A DNA stretch of 64,000 nucleotides from Nocardioides sp. Kera G14 (GTDB lineage Bacteria > Actinomycetota > Actinomycetes > Propionibacteriales > Nocardioidaceae): contig NZ_CP085839.1 in the NCBI RefSeq assembly GCF_020715565.1, forward strand, positions 2,666,001-2,730,000. Direction: 5' to 3'. Shown here one piece after another: positions 45,281-54,789 of this stretch (the stretch's first letter is position 1; every line of letters starts with the position of its first letter). The position numbers and the translations under genes are program-made. Below the pieces are notes generated by a model. It was not told where the DNA came from. It made no database searches and saw only the letters and a list, made by a program, of their open reading frames with translations.

Positions 45281-46026
45281 GCGCCGACCCCGCGCACGAT
45301 CACGGGGAGGTCGGCGCCGAGCTTGAGCCGCTCGAGGAAGAGCACGATCGTGGCCGCCACCGAGCGATGGGTGACGTCGTTGAGGATGTCGTGCCGCCCG
45401 CCCTCGACGACGTACTGCAGCACCGAGGCGGCGCCCACCCACGGCCGGAGGGCGTCGCCGACGGGCGTCACCTGGTCGTCGCGGCCATGGAGGATGAGGA
45501 GCGGCTGCGTGGGCACCGAGAGCTGGACCGACTTCCACGGCAGGTCCCGGGTGAGCGCACCGCGCTCGAAGGTGGCGTCCTCGCTGATCACCTTGCGGTA
45601 CGCCGGACAGGCACTGCGTGCCTCGAGCTCGCCCTCCCACGTCTCGTCGCCCGGAGCGTCGTCGCCCGACTCCCGCAGGGCCACTCCGGCCAGGATGGCA
45701 GCATCCACCTGCAGTTCGTGGACCAGTAGGCCGGCCAAGGTGGCGCCGGTGTCGGAGCCGACGAGCACACGCGGGGAAGGCAGCTCCGGATCGGCCAACA
45801 GTGCCTCGACCGCGGCGCGCGCGCCGTCGAGGTCGTCAAGGTCGACCTCGACGAGGCGCACCCTGTAGGCGTCGGCCGAGAGACGTCGCGAGAAGCGGGT
45901 GTAGGAGGCGGCCGTGTCCCCACGCCCGGTGAGGAGGAGCAGCGTGCCGCGCGGCGCGACGCCCTCCGGCTCGTTCCAGCTCGTGGCGGCGGCATCGGGA
46001 AGGAGGGTGGTCGTCATGATTCCCAT
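45277..46026 (-). CDS. Alpha/beta hydrolase with Asp at the nucleophile position
   Basis: 249 residues. Hydrolase-fold landmarks: TLLLLTGRGDTAASYTRFSRRL (oxyanion region), VLVGSDTGATLAGLL (nucleophile elbow), LLILHGRDDQVTP (acid) and VEGGRHDILND (His). The elbow reads G-S-D-T-G, putting Asp where esterases have Ser, as in haloalkane dehalogenases and epoxide hydrolases. Two starts, 46026 and 46017, are possible; neither has a strong ribosome site. Divergent from a LysR gene. Confidence 0.82.
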   Translation of the reverse strand: MGIMTTTLLPDAAATSWNEPEGVAPRGTLLLLTGRGDTAASYTRFSRRLSADAYRVRLVEVDLDDLDGARAAVEALLADPELPSPRVLVGSDTGATLAGLLVHELQVDAAILAGVALRESGDDAPGDETWEGELEARSACPAYRKVISEDATFERGALTRDLPWKSVQLSVPTQPLLILHGRDDQVTPVGDALRPWVGAASVLQYVVEGGRHDILNDVTHRSVAATIVLFLERLKLGADLPVIVRGVGA

Positions 46027-46108
46027 GCTCGGATCGGAGTCGTCTCGGCGTCCAAGACGACTTTGCTCAGTGCATCGATCGGGGATCGTGATGAGTTAGC
46101 CTACAAAC

Positions 46109-46981
46109 ATGAGTAACTCGCTGGACATTGAGCACCTTCGCACCCTCGTGGCGATCGCGGAGTGCGGCGGGTTCAGCAAGGCTGCCGCCGTCCGCCATGT
46201 CAGCCAGCCTGCCCTGAGCCAGCACGTCCGCCTGCTCGAGCGCGCCCTGAAGCGCAAGCTCTTCGAAAAGGACGGTCGCGTCATGCGGTTCACGTCCGAG
46301 GGCGAGCGCGTCCTCGTAGAGGCGCGCAAGATCCTCGAGGCCCACGACTCCTCGCTGCGGCTGCTCGACGCGGCCCAGCCCGACACCATCGTGGTCGGCT
46401 GCGTCGAGCACGCCGTCGAGCAGGTGCTCCCCGAGATGCTCCGCGCGCTCACCACCGCCTTTCCGGGCAGCCGCACCCGCTTCGAGATCGGCCGGTCGAC
46501 GCAGCTCTACGACAACGTCGCCAAGGGCGCCGTCGACCTGGCCTTCGTGCTCGACCCGAGCGGGCGGGGTGCGGGCCACGAGGTCGGCGTCCTCCCCCTC
46601 CAGTGGTACGCCGCCCCCGGCTGGGAGCCGGAGGCCGAGGGCTTCGCGCTCGCGGCATTCGAGGAGCCGTGCGGCCTGCGCGAGCGCGCGCTCGCGCTGC
46701 TCTTCTCCGAGGGACGCCGCGTCGAGGTCACCGCAACCTCGACCACCCTCGAGGGAGTGCTCGCCGGCGTACGCGCGGGCCTGGGTGCGGCGCTCCTGCC
46801 GAGCGTCGGAGGCCGGCCGCACGGCGTCGTCGTCCGGGACGACCTGCCCGACGCCGGCGCAGTACACCTGCGCCTGCTCGGACGCCGCGGCGTCGCGCCC
46901 GAGGTCGAGGCGGCCGCCCTGGAGGCGGGGATCGCCTTCTTCGCCGGGCGCCCCGCGCTCGCCCTCGTGCACAACGCCTGA
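46109..46981 (+). CDS. LysR-type regulator of the second sulfur region
   Basis: 290 residues: winged helix LDIEHLRTLVAIAECGGFSK, AAAVRHVSQPALSQHVRLLE, then an effector domain (DTIVVGCVEHAVEQVLPEML, NVAKGAVDLAFVLD). It lies between the divergent hydrolase-oxidase pair and the co-oriented LLM series, so it could control either. A 17-base near-palindrome before the LLM gene (47066-47082) is a candidate site. A hairpin follows its stop. Confidence 0.9.
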   Translation: MSNSLDIEHLRTLVAIAECGGFSKAAAVRHVSQPALSQHVRLLERALKRKLFEKDGRVMRFTSEGERVLVEARKILEAHDSSLRLLDAAQPDTIVVGCVEHAVEQVLPEMLRALTTAFPGSRTRFEIGRSTQLYDNVAKGAVDLAFVLDPSGRGAGHEVGVLPLQWYAAPGWEPEAEGFALAAFEEPCGLRERALALLFSEGRRVEVTATSTTLEGVLAGVRAGLGAALLPSVGGRPHGVVVRDDLPDAGAVHLRLLGRRGVAPEVEAAALEAGIAFFAGRPALALVHNA

Positions 46982-46998
46982 GCCGGGACACATAAGCC

Positions 46999-47029
46999 AG
47001 AGCAAAGCGAACCCATCCGGGTTTGCTCT
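46999..47029 (+). terminator. Hairpin after the second LysR gene
   Basis: AGAGCA, a five-base bulge, then AACCC pairs with GGGTT-TGCTCT. It lies 17 bases after the LysR stop and ends in TT. Likely separates the regulator from the long operon downstream. Confidence 0.55.
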
Positions 47030-47065
47030 TGGACGCCTGCGGGCCAGATCATCACAATTCTCGAG

Positions 47066-47082
47066 TAAGTCAGTCGACTTTA
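47066..47082. promoter_or_regulatory. Candidate LysR-type box before the first LLM gene
   Basis: TAAGTCAGTCGACTTTA contains AAGTC-N4-GACTT with flanking T/A, the T-N11-A style of LysR binding sites, 35 bases before the start at 47117. No CTAG motif like those at ssuD and sfnB is present here. Confidence 0.45.
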
Positions 47083-47116
47083 TGCATGCCCGATCGCTCG
47101 CAGGACAGGAAGAACC

Positions 47117-48346
47117 ATGACGATCACCGCCCCCGTCTTCGACTCCCACATTCCGGAGACCGCCGCTCCGGACGTGAAGTTCATCAGTCTCTCCCACCTC
47201 AACCCGTCCACCGAGCTCAACCCGGTCCAGGTGCCGCACGGGATCGACGTCGCGTTCTTCAAGAGGTACTTCGCGACCCTGGAGCAGTACGGCTTCGACT
47301 ACACACTGCTGCCGTACGGCTCGAACAGCGCCGACTCCTTCATCACCGCGACCGCCGTCGGCGTGCTGACCGAGAACCTCCGTCCGATCGTCGCACTCCG
47401 GCCCAACACGGTCTTCCCACTCGTCGCGGCCCAGAAGCTCGCCACCCTCGACCAGCTCACCGAGGGACGCGCCGTCGTCCACCTCATCTCCGGCGGCGCC
47501 GACTCCGAGCAGGCCCGCCAGGGCGACTACCTCCCGAAGGAGAAGCGCTACGCCCGCACCAGCGAGTACATCGACCTCCTGCGGGCTGCCTGGACCGAGA
47601 AGGCCCCCTTCAGCCACGACGGCGAGTTCTACAGGTTCGACGACTTCGGCCCCGGCTTCTCGACGTACTCCGGCGAGCCGGTCCCGATCTCCATCGGCGG
47701 CCAGTCCGACGAGGCCTTCCAGGTCGGCGGCACCAAGGCCGACATCTTCTCCTTCTGGGGCGAGCCGCTTCCGGAGCTGCGCACGGAGATCGACCGGGTC
47801 AACGCCATCGCCGCCGGGGCGGCCCGGCCGAACCCGAACATCTGGGTCACCTTCCGGCCGATCATCGCGCCGACGGACGCGCAGGCGTGGGAGAAGGCCC
47901 ACGAGTACGTCGCGAAGATCGGCAAGACCCACCAGCTCGTCAAGGACCTCGGGCTGCTCCGCAACGCGGACCCGAACGGCCCGCAGAACAAGGGCTCCCA
48001 GCGATCCCTCCAGTTCGCCGCCGCCTCGGAGCTCTACGACCGGGCGCTGTGGACCAAGACCGCGGCGGCCACCGGCGGGCTCGGCGCGTCCACCGCACTC
48101 GTCGGATCCCCCGAGACCGTCGCGGCCGCGATCCTGGACTACGTCGACCAGGGCGCAACACACGTCTCCATCCGCGGCTACGACACCTACGAGGACGTCA
48201 TCGACTACGGCAAGCACATCCTGCCGCTCGTCCGGCAGGAGCTCGCGCACCGCAAGGCGACGGGCCAGCGCGGGCGCCTCCAGGGCGAGCACCTCGGCAA
48301 CTACACCGAGGAGTACCGCACTCTGGCGACAGCAGGTCAGGCGTGA
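47117..48346 (+). CDS. LLM-class flavin-dependent monooxygenase (SsuD/SfnG-like), copy A
   Basis: 409 residues of the luciferase-like fold: FDYTLLPYGSNSADSFI, VALRPNTVFPLVAAQKLATLDQLTEGRAVVHLISGG, RYARTSEYIDLLRAAWTEKAPFSHDGEFYRFDDF, PVPISIGGQSDEAFQVGGTKAD. These are shared with alkanesulfonate- and sulfone-cleaving monooxygenases, which use reduced FMN. The substrate is not readable. It starts a 17-kb run of co-oriented genes. Bases 47441-47743 are nearly identical to part of copy B. Confidence 0.88.
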   Translation: MTITAPVFDSHIPETAAPDVKFISLSHLNPSTELNPVQVPHGIDVAFFKRYFATLEQYGFDYTLLPYGSNSADSFITATAVGVLTENLRPIVALRPNTVFPLVAAQKLATLDQLTEGRAVVHLISGGADSEQARQGDYLPKEKRYARTSEYIDLLRAAWTEKAPFSHDGEFYRFDDFGPGFSTYSGEPVPISIGGQSDEAFQVGGTKADIFSFWGEPLPELRTEIDRVNAIAAGAARPNPNIWVTFRPIIAPTDAQAWEKAHEYVAKIGKTHQLVKDLGLLRNADPNGPQNKGSQRSLQFAAASELYDRALWTKTAAATGGLGASTALVGSPETVAAAILDYVDQGATHVSIRGYDTYEDVIDYGKHILPLVRQELAHRKATGQRGRLQGEHLGNYTEEYRTLATAGQA

Positions 48347-49557
48347 GCATCACCACGGACAGCGCGAGCACCGACACGGCTCAAACGACGTTCGACCTGC
48401 CGGTCCCCGACCTCTCCGACGAGGCCCTCGCCCGTGTCACCGCCGAGATCGCGCAGTACGCCGCGGAGTACGACCGGACCGGCGCGAACCCCGCCAAGGG
48501 CCTCGAGGCCGCGTGGCGGGCGGGTCTCGTCACCGCGACCGTCGGGAAGCAGTACGGCGGCCCCGGACTCGGCCCGCTCGAGGCGACCCGGATCGTGGCG
48601 GCACTCGGTGAGGGCGACCCGTCGGTCGCCCTCATCGTGACCAACACCCTCATGTCGCACTCCGGCCAGGCGGCCTTCGACTCCTGGTGGCCCGAGCACT
48701 ACCACGACCTCCTGCGCCGCTCACTCGAGGCACCCGCCTTCGTCAACGCGATCCGCGCCGAGCCCGAGCTGGGCGCTCCCGCGCGAGGCGGCATCCCCAA
48801 GACGACCGTGACCCGGACGGAGAGCGGCTGGGTCCTCAACGGACACAAGGCCTACGCGACCGGCGGCGCCGCACTGACCTATCACACCGTCTGGGTCACC
48901 GCCGTCGAGCCCGACGGCGACCCGGAGCGGCCCCGCGTCGGTCACATCTCCGTGCCGGCCGACCTCGCCGGCATCACGTGGGTCGAGTCGTGGGACCACC
49001 TCGGCCTGCGCGCCTCGAACACGCACGACGTCGTCTACGACAACGTCGAGCTGCCTCTGGAGGCCTTCCGGGAGATCCCCCGCCAGCCCGACGGGAGCTA
49101 CCGCGACCCGGCCGCCCAGGCCGGTCCGGGCAGCTTCGCCCACGCCGCCCTCTACATCGGCGTGGCCCGGGCGGCTCGCAGCGCCTTCGCCGAGTTCGCC
49201 CGCACCCGTGTGCCGAGCGCCCTGGGGAAGCCGATCGCCCAGACCGAGAGGATCCAGTCGGTCGCCGGAGAGATCGACCTGCAGATCGCGACGGCAGAGA
49301 CCCTCGCCTTCGGCTCGCTGCGTCGACTCGAGGCCGGCGACCAGTCGCTGCTGCCCCAGCTCTCCGTGATCAAGGTGGCGCTCGCCCGTGCGGTGATCAA
49401 CGCGACCCAGACCGCCGTCTCCGCGCTCGGCAACCCCGGCCTGACCCGCAGCAACGCCCTGGAGCGGCACCTGCGCGACGCCCTCTGCGTGCGGGTCCAC
49501 CCGCCACAGGAGGACTTCGCGCTCATCCAGGACGGGCGCCGAGTCCTCGGAGCCTGA
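48343..49557 (+). CDS. DszC/acyl-CoA-dehydrogenase-like flavin monooxygenase
   Basis: 404 residues from a GTG overlapping the stop of the LLM gene (GTGA). GLVTATVGKQYGGPGLGPLEA, VLNGHKAYATGGAALTYHTVWVTA, SWDHLGLRASNTHDVVYDNVELP and a C-terminal RHLRDALCVRVHPPQEDFAL show the acyl-CoA dehydrogenase fold of the DszC/SfnB type. It is likely a second flavin-dependent oxidation step working with the preceding enzyme. Confidence 0.85.
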   Translation: MSITTDSASTDTAQTTFDLPVPDLSDEALARVTAEIAQYAAEYDRTGANPAKGLEAAWRAGLVTATVGKQYGGPGLGPLEATRIVAALGEGDPSVALIVTNTLMSHSGQAAFDSWWPEHYHDLLRRSLEAPAFVNAIRAEPELGAPARGGIPKTTVTRTESGWVLNGHKAYATGGAALTYHTVWVTAVEPDGDPERPRVGHISVPADLAGITWVESWDHLGLRASNTHDVVYDNVELPLEAFREIPRQPDGSYRDPAAQAGPGSFAHAALYIGVARAARSAFAEFARTRVPSALGKPIAQTERIQSVAGEIDLQIATAETLAFGSLRRLEAGDQSLLPQLSVIKVALARAVINATQTAVSALGNPGLTRSNALERHLRDALCVRVHPPQEDFALIQDGRRVLGA

Positions 49558-49613
49558 CCAGCAGCTCTTCCCTCATCCCGCGCACTACCACCCGAGAACA
49601 CAGAAGGAATCCG

Positions 49614-51242
49614 ATGAACCTCACCCTCAAGAAGACTGCCCTCGCAGCCGTGGCGGCGACCACACTCCTCAGCCTCGCCGCCTGCGGTGGCGAGAGCGCG
49701 TCGGCCGGAGGCTCCGGCTCGACCGACGGCGGCGAGGTCACCTTCCTCATCGACGCCCTCAACAGCTTCAAGACCAACAGCTCGGCGTGGTCGAGCTTCG
49801 AGGGCAACGTCTACCGCAACGTGTTCGACAAGCTCGTGTACGTCGACAACGACGGCAAGGTCTCGCCATGGATCGCCGAGTCGTGGGAGAACAACGCCGA
49901 CTACACGAAGTTCACCCTCCATCTCAAGACGGGCGTGACCTTCTCCGACGGCGAGAAGCTCGACGCCGCCGCCGTGGCCAAGAACCTCACCTTCTGGGCC
50001 CAGGGCGACTCGACCAAGGGCATCGCCCCCGTCGGCCTCTTCCCGAAGACCTTCAAGAGCGCCACAGCGGTCGACGACGCGACCGTCCAGGTCGACTTCT
50101 CCGCACCGACGCTGGGCTTCATCCAGACGTTGGGCTACGGCGGCACCATCCTCTACGCGCCCAAGACGCTCGAGGGCTCGGCCACCGACCAGGCGGACCT
50201 GTCGAAGGAGATCGGTTCCGGCCCGTACACCGTGAAGTCGTGGAAGGTGAACGACAACGTCGTCCTGGTCAAGCGCAAGGATTACAACTGGGGCGCGGCC
50301 GCTACGGGCAACACCGGTCCCGCCCACCTGGACGAGATCACCTTCAAGGTGAGCACCGACCCGTCGGTCCGCGTGGCGGCGGTCCAGTCCGGTCAGGCCC
50401 AGATCGCCTACAACCCCACCCCGCAGCAGATCTCCACGGTGAAGGCGGCCGGCTTCAACGTCTACACGCCGGTCTACCTCGGCTTCTCCTACGGCTGGGT
50501 GCTCAACACGTCGGTCTTCCCGCTCAACTCGACCGCCGTGCGCCAGGCACTCCAGCACGCGATCGACCGCGACGAGATCATCAAGACGGTCTACACACCG
50601 GACTGGAAGCCGGCGATCTCGTTCTTCAACAACTCCGTCCCCGGCGTCACCGACGTCAGCGCGGACTTCCAGTACGACCAGGCGCAAGCAGCGGCCCTGC
50701 TCGCCAAGGACGGCTGGGTGAAGGACAGCGACGGCGTCCTTGCCAAGGACGGCAAGGAGCTCGAGCTGACGCTCTATGCGAGCCCCTATGTGGTGGCGAC
50801 CAAGCAGGTGGACCAGCTCATCTCCAACCAGCTGGCCAAACTCGGCATCAAGACCAAGATCGTCGCGTACGACGTCGTCACCTACAACCAGAAGCTGATC
50901 GGCGCCAAGGACCTCCAGATCCAGGAGCAGTCGCGCTCGATCGGTGACGCCTCGACAGCGGCGAGCGTCTTCACCAGCGCCGACAAGGGTGAGGACTGGT
51001 TCCACCTCGGCACATCGGACGCCACGATCGCGAAGCTCCGCCCGGAGATCATCGGCGCCACCGACCCGGACGCCCGCGACAAGGCCCTGGCCGAGCTGCA
51101 GAAGTACGTCATCGACCAGGGGTACTACATCCCGATCTACCAGATCGTGCAGCGCCCCCTGGTGACGTCCCCCAAGCTCAAGGACATCGTCGAGGACTCC
51201 ACGACCTTCGTGGGATTCAACAACGCCACGCTGAGCGAGTGA
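49614..51242 (+). CDS. Family 5 substrate-binding lipoprotein of an Opp-type importer
   Basis: 542 residues. Lipobox LAAC (Cys24); AAGGA before the ATG at 49614. The binding domain has VFDKLVYVDNDGKVSPWIAES, TFSDGEKLDAAAVAKNLTFW, IGSGPYTVKSWKVNDNVVL and AVRQALQHAIDRDEIIKTVY, the peptide/nickel/glutathione-type pattern. Its neighbours are monooxygenases, so it probably captures an organosulfur compound. The ligand is unknown. Confidence 0.9.
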   Translation: MNLTLKKTALAAVAATTLLSLAACGGESASAGGSGSTDGGEVTFLIDALNSFKTNSSAWSSFEGNVYRNVFDKLVYVDNDGKVSPWIAESWENNADYTKFTLHLKTGVTFSDGEKLDAAAVAKNLTFWAQGDSTKGIAPVGLFPKTFKSATAVDDATVQVDFSAPTLGFIQTLGYGGTILYAPKTLEGSATDQADLSKEIGSGPYTVKSWKVNDNVVLVKRKDYNWGAAATGNTGPAHLDEITFKVSTDPSVRVAAVQSGQAQIAYNPTPQQISTVKAAGFNVYTPVYLGFSYGWVLNTSVFPLNSTAVRQALQHAIDRDEIIKTVYTPDWKPAISFFNNSVPGVTDVSADFQYDQAQAAALLAKDGWVKDSDGVLAKDGKELELTLYASPYVVATKQVDQLISNQLAKLGIKTKIVAYDVVTYNQKLIGAKDLQIQEQSRSIGDASTAASVFTSADKGEDWFHLGTSDATIAKLRPEIIGATDPDARDKALAELQKYVIDQGYYIPIYQIVQRPLVTSPKLKDIVEDSTTFVGFNNATLSE

Positions 51243-51252
51243 GGCCGCGGAG

Positions 51253-52290
51253 ATGAAGAGGAGCACCTACCTCTGGTTCGCCGCCCGGCGGATCGGACAG
51301 GCACTGGTCGTGATCGTGCTCGCCTATCTGGCGACCTTCCTGGTGCTCAGCATCCTGCCGGGTGATCCGATCTCGACGGTGCTCAACAACCCGGACAACG
51401 GCTATACCCCCGACCAGGTCGCGAAGATCATCAGCTACTTCAAGTTGGACGACCCGACGTGGGTGCAGCTCGCCCGCGCGATCTCCCGGTTCGTCTCGGG
51501 CGACCTGGGCATCTCCTACGGGACCCAGCAGCCGGTGACGCACATGATCACGCAGGTGGCGAAGTCCACCCTCGCCCTCGCCGGCGTGGGCCTCGTCGTG
51601 GCGCTCATCGTCGCCTTCGCGGTCGGCTACGGCTCCTACGCCCTGCCGAAGTGGGCGGGGCGCGACGCGCTCCGTTCGTTCCCGTCGCTCTTCCTGGCGG
51701 TGCCGAACTACGTCGTGGGTCTGCTGGTGCTCCTCTTCTTCTCCTTCAACCTCAACCTCTTCTCGGTCGTCGAGCCGGAGAGTGTCACGGCGACGCTCTT
51801 CGCCGGTCTCACCCTGGGCATCCCGGTCTCGGCACAGCTCGCCGAGGTCGTCATCGCGACGCTCAACCACGAGGCTGACCAGGAGTACGCCTCAGTGGCA
51901 CGCTCCCGCGGCCTCACCAAGGGCAGGCTGTTCCTCGCCCACCTGCTCAAGCCGTCGTCCATCCCGGTCGTCACGGTGATCGCGCTCATCGTCGGCGAGC
52001 TGCTCGGTGGCGCCATCATCACCGAGCAGCTCTTCGGCCGGGATGGGATGGGCACCCTGCTGATCCGGTCGGTCTCCACCCAGGACACCCCGGTGGTCCA
52101 GGCGATGGTGGTCCTCGCAGCGGCGATCTTCGTGGTCGTGAACCTCGCGGCCGACCTCGCCTATCCCTTCCTGGACCCCCGCGTCCGCGGCACGGCACGG
52201 CGAGAGCCCAGCCTTCCCGCGCCGGGCCGTGTTCCGCGCGACGGAGGCGGCTTCGTCCCCTCGGCCCTGACCCCCTCCGCGGAGGCCTGA
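51253..52290 (+). CDS. Opp-type ABC permease, first subunit (OppB/DppB-like)
   Basis: 345 residues with about six spans; AYLATFLVLSILPGDPISTV is the typical start, and ASVARSRGLTKGRLFLAHLLKPSSIPVV is the coupling loop. The Pro/Arg-rich tail (about 300-345) is longer than usual. It starts ten bases after the binding-protein stop. Confidence 0.9.
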   Translation: MKRSTYLWFAARRIGQALVVIVLAYLATFLVLSILPGDPISTVLNNPDNGYTPDQVAKIISYFKLDDPTWVQLARAISRFVSGDLGISYGTQQPVTHMITQVAKSTLALAGVGLVVALIVAFAVGYGSYALPKWAGRDALRSFPSLFLAVPNYVVGLLVLLFFSFNLNLFSVVEPESVTATLFAGLTLGIPVSAQLAEVVIATLNHEADQEYASVARSRGLTKGRLFLAHLLKPSSIPVVTVIALIVGELLGGAIITEQLFGRDGMGTLLIRSVSTQDTPVVQAMVVLAAAIFVVVNLAADLAYPFLDPRVRGTARREPSLPAPGRVPRDGGGFVPSALTPSAEA

Positions 52291-52291
52291 G

Positions 52292-53146
52292 ATGACGATC
52301 CTCGCCATCGGCCGCTCGCCGCGGACCGGCAGCCTCGTGCGCGACCGGCGATTCCGCCTGGCCGTCCCGCCGACCGTCGTGCTCTCCTTCATCGTGCTGG
52401 CGGTCGTCGTCCTCTGGGCACTCGCACCCGGCGTCTTCGCACACCAGAACTTCGCTGCTGGAGTCCCCGACGACAAGCTCCAGGGTCCCAGTGGCGCCCA
52501 CTGGTTCGGCACCGACGACCTCGGCCGCGACCTCTATGCGCGCGTCGTCCACGGCGCCCGCAGCTCGGTCACCAGCGCCCTCGTGGCGGTCGCGATCGGT
52601 GTCGTGATCGGCAGCATGATCGGTCTCGTCGCGGGCTTCTGGCGAGGCTGGATCGACACCGTCCTCGCCCGGTTCATCGACGTCATGCTGGCCTTTCCCG
52701 GCTTCCTCTTCGCCATTGCCATCGTCAGCGCTCTCGGCTTCAAGACGATCAACGCCGCCATCGCCACGGGCGTCACCGCGATCGCCGTCTTCGCCCGCGT
52801 GATGCGTGCGGAGGTGATCAAGGTCCGTGATGCCACCTTCATCGAGGCCGCCTACCTCCAGGGCGGGTCGCGCTGGCGGGTGCTGCTCACCCACGTCCTG
52901 CCGAACGCGACGCGGTCGATCATCCCGCTTGCCGTCCTCCAGTTCGGGCTGGCGATCCTGGTCATCGCCGGCCTCGCCTTCCTCGGCTACGGCGATCCGC
53001 CCCCGGCCTCGGACTGGGGACTTCTGATCGCCGACGGCGAGAAGTTCACCTTCGCGCCGTGGCTCATCTACTGGCCGTCGATCGTGATCGTCGTGACCGT
53101 TCTCTCCATCAACCGCATCAGCCGCTGGCTCCGGAGGACCGCATGA
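52292..53146 (+). CDS. Opp-type ABC permease, second subunit (OppC/DppC-like)
   Basis: 284 residues. HWFGTDDLGRDLYARVVHGARSS and EAAYLQGGSRWRVLLTHVLPNATRSIIPLA are standard OppC features. Its ATG is one base after the stop of the first permease gene, and its stop overlaps the ATPase start (ATGA). Confidence 0.9.
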   Translation: MTILAIGRSPRTGSLVRDRRFRLAVPPTVVLSFIVLAVVVLWALAPGVFAHQNFAAGVPDDKLQGPSGAHWFGTDDLGRDLYARVVHGARSSVTSALVAVAIGVVIGSMIGLVAGFWRGWIDTVLARFIDVMLAFPGFLFAIAIVSALGFKTINAAIATGVTAIAVFARVMRAEVIKVRDATFIEAAYLQGGSRWRVLLTHVLPNATRSIIPLAVLQFGLAILVIAGLAFLGYGDPPPASDWGLLIADGEKFTFAPWLIYWPSIVIVVTVLSINRISRWLRRTA

Positions 53147-54789
53147 GCATCCAGCCCACAGCCCCACTGCTGAGCGTCACCGGGCTGCACGTGGCCTATG
53201 GCCACACCGAGGTCGTCACCGACGTGGACTTCACCCTCGGCCAGGGCGAGAGCCTCGCCCTGATCGGCGAGTCCGGCTCCGGCAAGTCGACCATCGCCCG
53301 CGCCATCCTCCGGCTTCTGCCGCGCGACCTCGGTCGTACGTCGGGCGAGGTCCGGTTCGACGGCCGGGAGGTCCTCCACCTGCCCGAGCGGCAGTTCCGG
53401 CCGTTGCGCGGTCGTCAGATCGGCTTCGTGCCACAGGATCCGCAGAACTCCCTCAACCATGTGCGCACCGTCGGTGCGCAGGCGCGCGAGGCGGTCGACC
53501 TGCTGGACGAGAAGCTGACCAGGGCCGAGGGACGCGAGCTGATCCTCGAGACGCTCCACCAGGTCGGCCTCCCGAACCCCAAACGGGTCTTCGAGTCCTA
53601 TCCGCACGAACTCTCCGGCGGCATGCTCCAGCGGGTCCTGATCGGCCTGACGGTCCTTCCGCGGCCGCGGCTGATCGTCGCCGACGAGCCGACCTCGGCT
53701 CTCGACGTGACGATCCAGAAGCGGATCCTCGACCTGCTCGCCGAGCAGCAGCGAGAGCATGGGATCAGCCTGCTGCTGATCACCCACGACCTGGCCATCG
53801 CGGCCGACCGCACCGACTCGCTGGTCGTGCTCAAGGACGGCCACATCGAGGAGACCGGCGACACGGCGGCTGTGTTCACCGCGCCGAGGTCGGCGTACGC
53901 CCGGCGGCTCCACGCCGACGTCCCGGCTCTCAACCCCGACCGCTATCGCGAACTCCGCGACGCGGCCGCGCCCCGCGACCCGACCACGGCGCCGAAGATC
54001 GAGTTCCGCTCGGTGACCAAGGAGTTCGCCGTGGACGGACACGAGATCGCCGCGGTGGACGACGCGTCCTTCCGGATCGCTCCGGGGTCGACGCATGCGC
54101 TGGTGGGCGAGTCCGGGTCGGGGAAGACCACGTCGATCCGGCTCCTCCTGGGCCTGGAGACGCCGAGCGACGGCGAGGTCCTCATCGACGGCCAGGTCGT
54201 CAGCGGGCGCTCCCACGCCGACCTGCGCGACGTACGTCGTCAGCTCCAGCTCGTCTACCAGAACCCGTTCACCTCACTTGACCCGAGCTGGAGGATCGAG
54301 CGGATCATCCGCGAGCCCCTCGACCGCTACGGCGTCGGCACCCGCGCCGAGCGGCGCGAGCGTGTCCGCCAGGCCGTGGCCAACGTCGGCCTCGCCGAAC
54401 ACCTCCTGGACCGACGGCCGACCAATCTGTCCGGCGGCCAGCGCCAGCGGGTGGCCATCGCGCGCTCCCTGGTGCTCAAGCCCGACGTGATCGTGCTCGA
54501 CGAGCCGACCTCGGCGCTCGACGTGAGCGTGCAGGCTGACATCCTCGACGTCCTGGTCCGGCTCCAGGCGGAGCTCGGCCTCACGTATGTCTTCGTCTCC
54601 CACGACCTCGCGATCGTGAAGCAGATCGCCCACACCGTCACGGTGATGAACCGGGGCCGGATCGTCGAGCAGGGGCCGGTCGAGCGCGTTCTCGCCAACC
54701 CGCGGACCGACTACACCCGTGAGCTGATCGCCGCCATCCCAGGCCGCGAGCTGGCGCTGACCGAGGAGCCGCAGGAAGCGACCGCATGA
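53143..54789 (+). CDS. Fused Opp-type ABC ATPase (OppD-OppF)
   Basis: 548 residues with two complete ATPase halves: Walker A GESGSGKSTIARAI and GESGSGKTTSIRLLL, signatures LSGGMLQRVLIGL and LSGGQRQRVAIARSL, Walker B LIVADEPTSALD and VIVLDEPTSALD. It energises the importer formed by the three genes before it. The ATG at 53143 overlaps the permease stop; the start is fixed by coupling. Its own stop overlaps the molybdoenzyme ATG. Confidence 0.93.
   Translation: MSIQPTAPLLSVTGLHVAYGHTEVVTDVDFTLGQGESLALIGESGSGKSTIARAILRLLPRDLGRTSGEVRFDGREVLHLPERQFRPLRGRQIGFVPQDPQNSLNHVRTVGAQAREAVDLLDEKLTRAEGRELILETLHQVGLPNPKRVFESYPHELSGGMLQRVLIGLTVLPRPRLIVADEPTSALDVTIQKRILDLLAEQQREHGISLLLITHDLAIAADRTDSLVVLKDGHIEETGDTAAVFTAPRSAYARRLHADVPALNPDRYRELRDAAAPRDPTTAPKIEFRSVTKEFAVDGHEIAAVDDASFRIAPGSTHALVGESGSGKTTSIRLLLGLETPSDGEVLIDGQVVSGRSHADLRDVRRQLQLVYQNPFTSLDPSWRIERIIREPLDRYGVGTRAERRERVRQAVANVGLAEHLLDRRPTNLSGGQRQRVAIARSLVLKPDVIVLDEPTSALDVSVQADILDVLVRLQAELGLTYVFVSHDLAIVKQIAHTVTVMNRGRIVEQGPVERVLANPRTDYTRELIAAIPGRELALTEEPQEATA

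Noticed and set aside
46982..47116. Sulfur-responsive riboswitch (SAM type) before the LLM operon
   Set aside because: The visible stems fit a terminator of the LysR gene and a LysR-type box; no SAM aptamer core was recognised.
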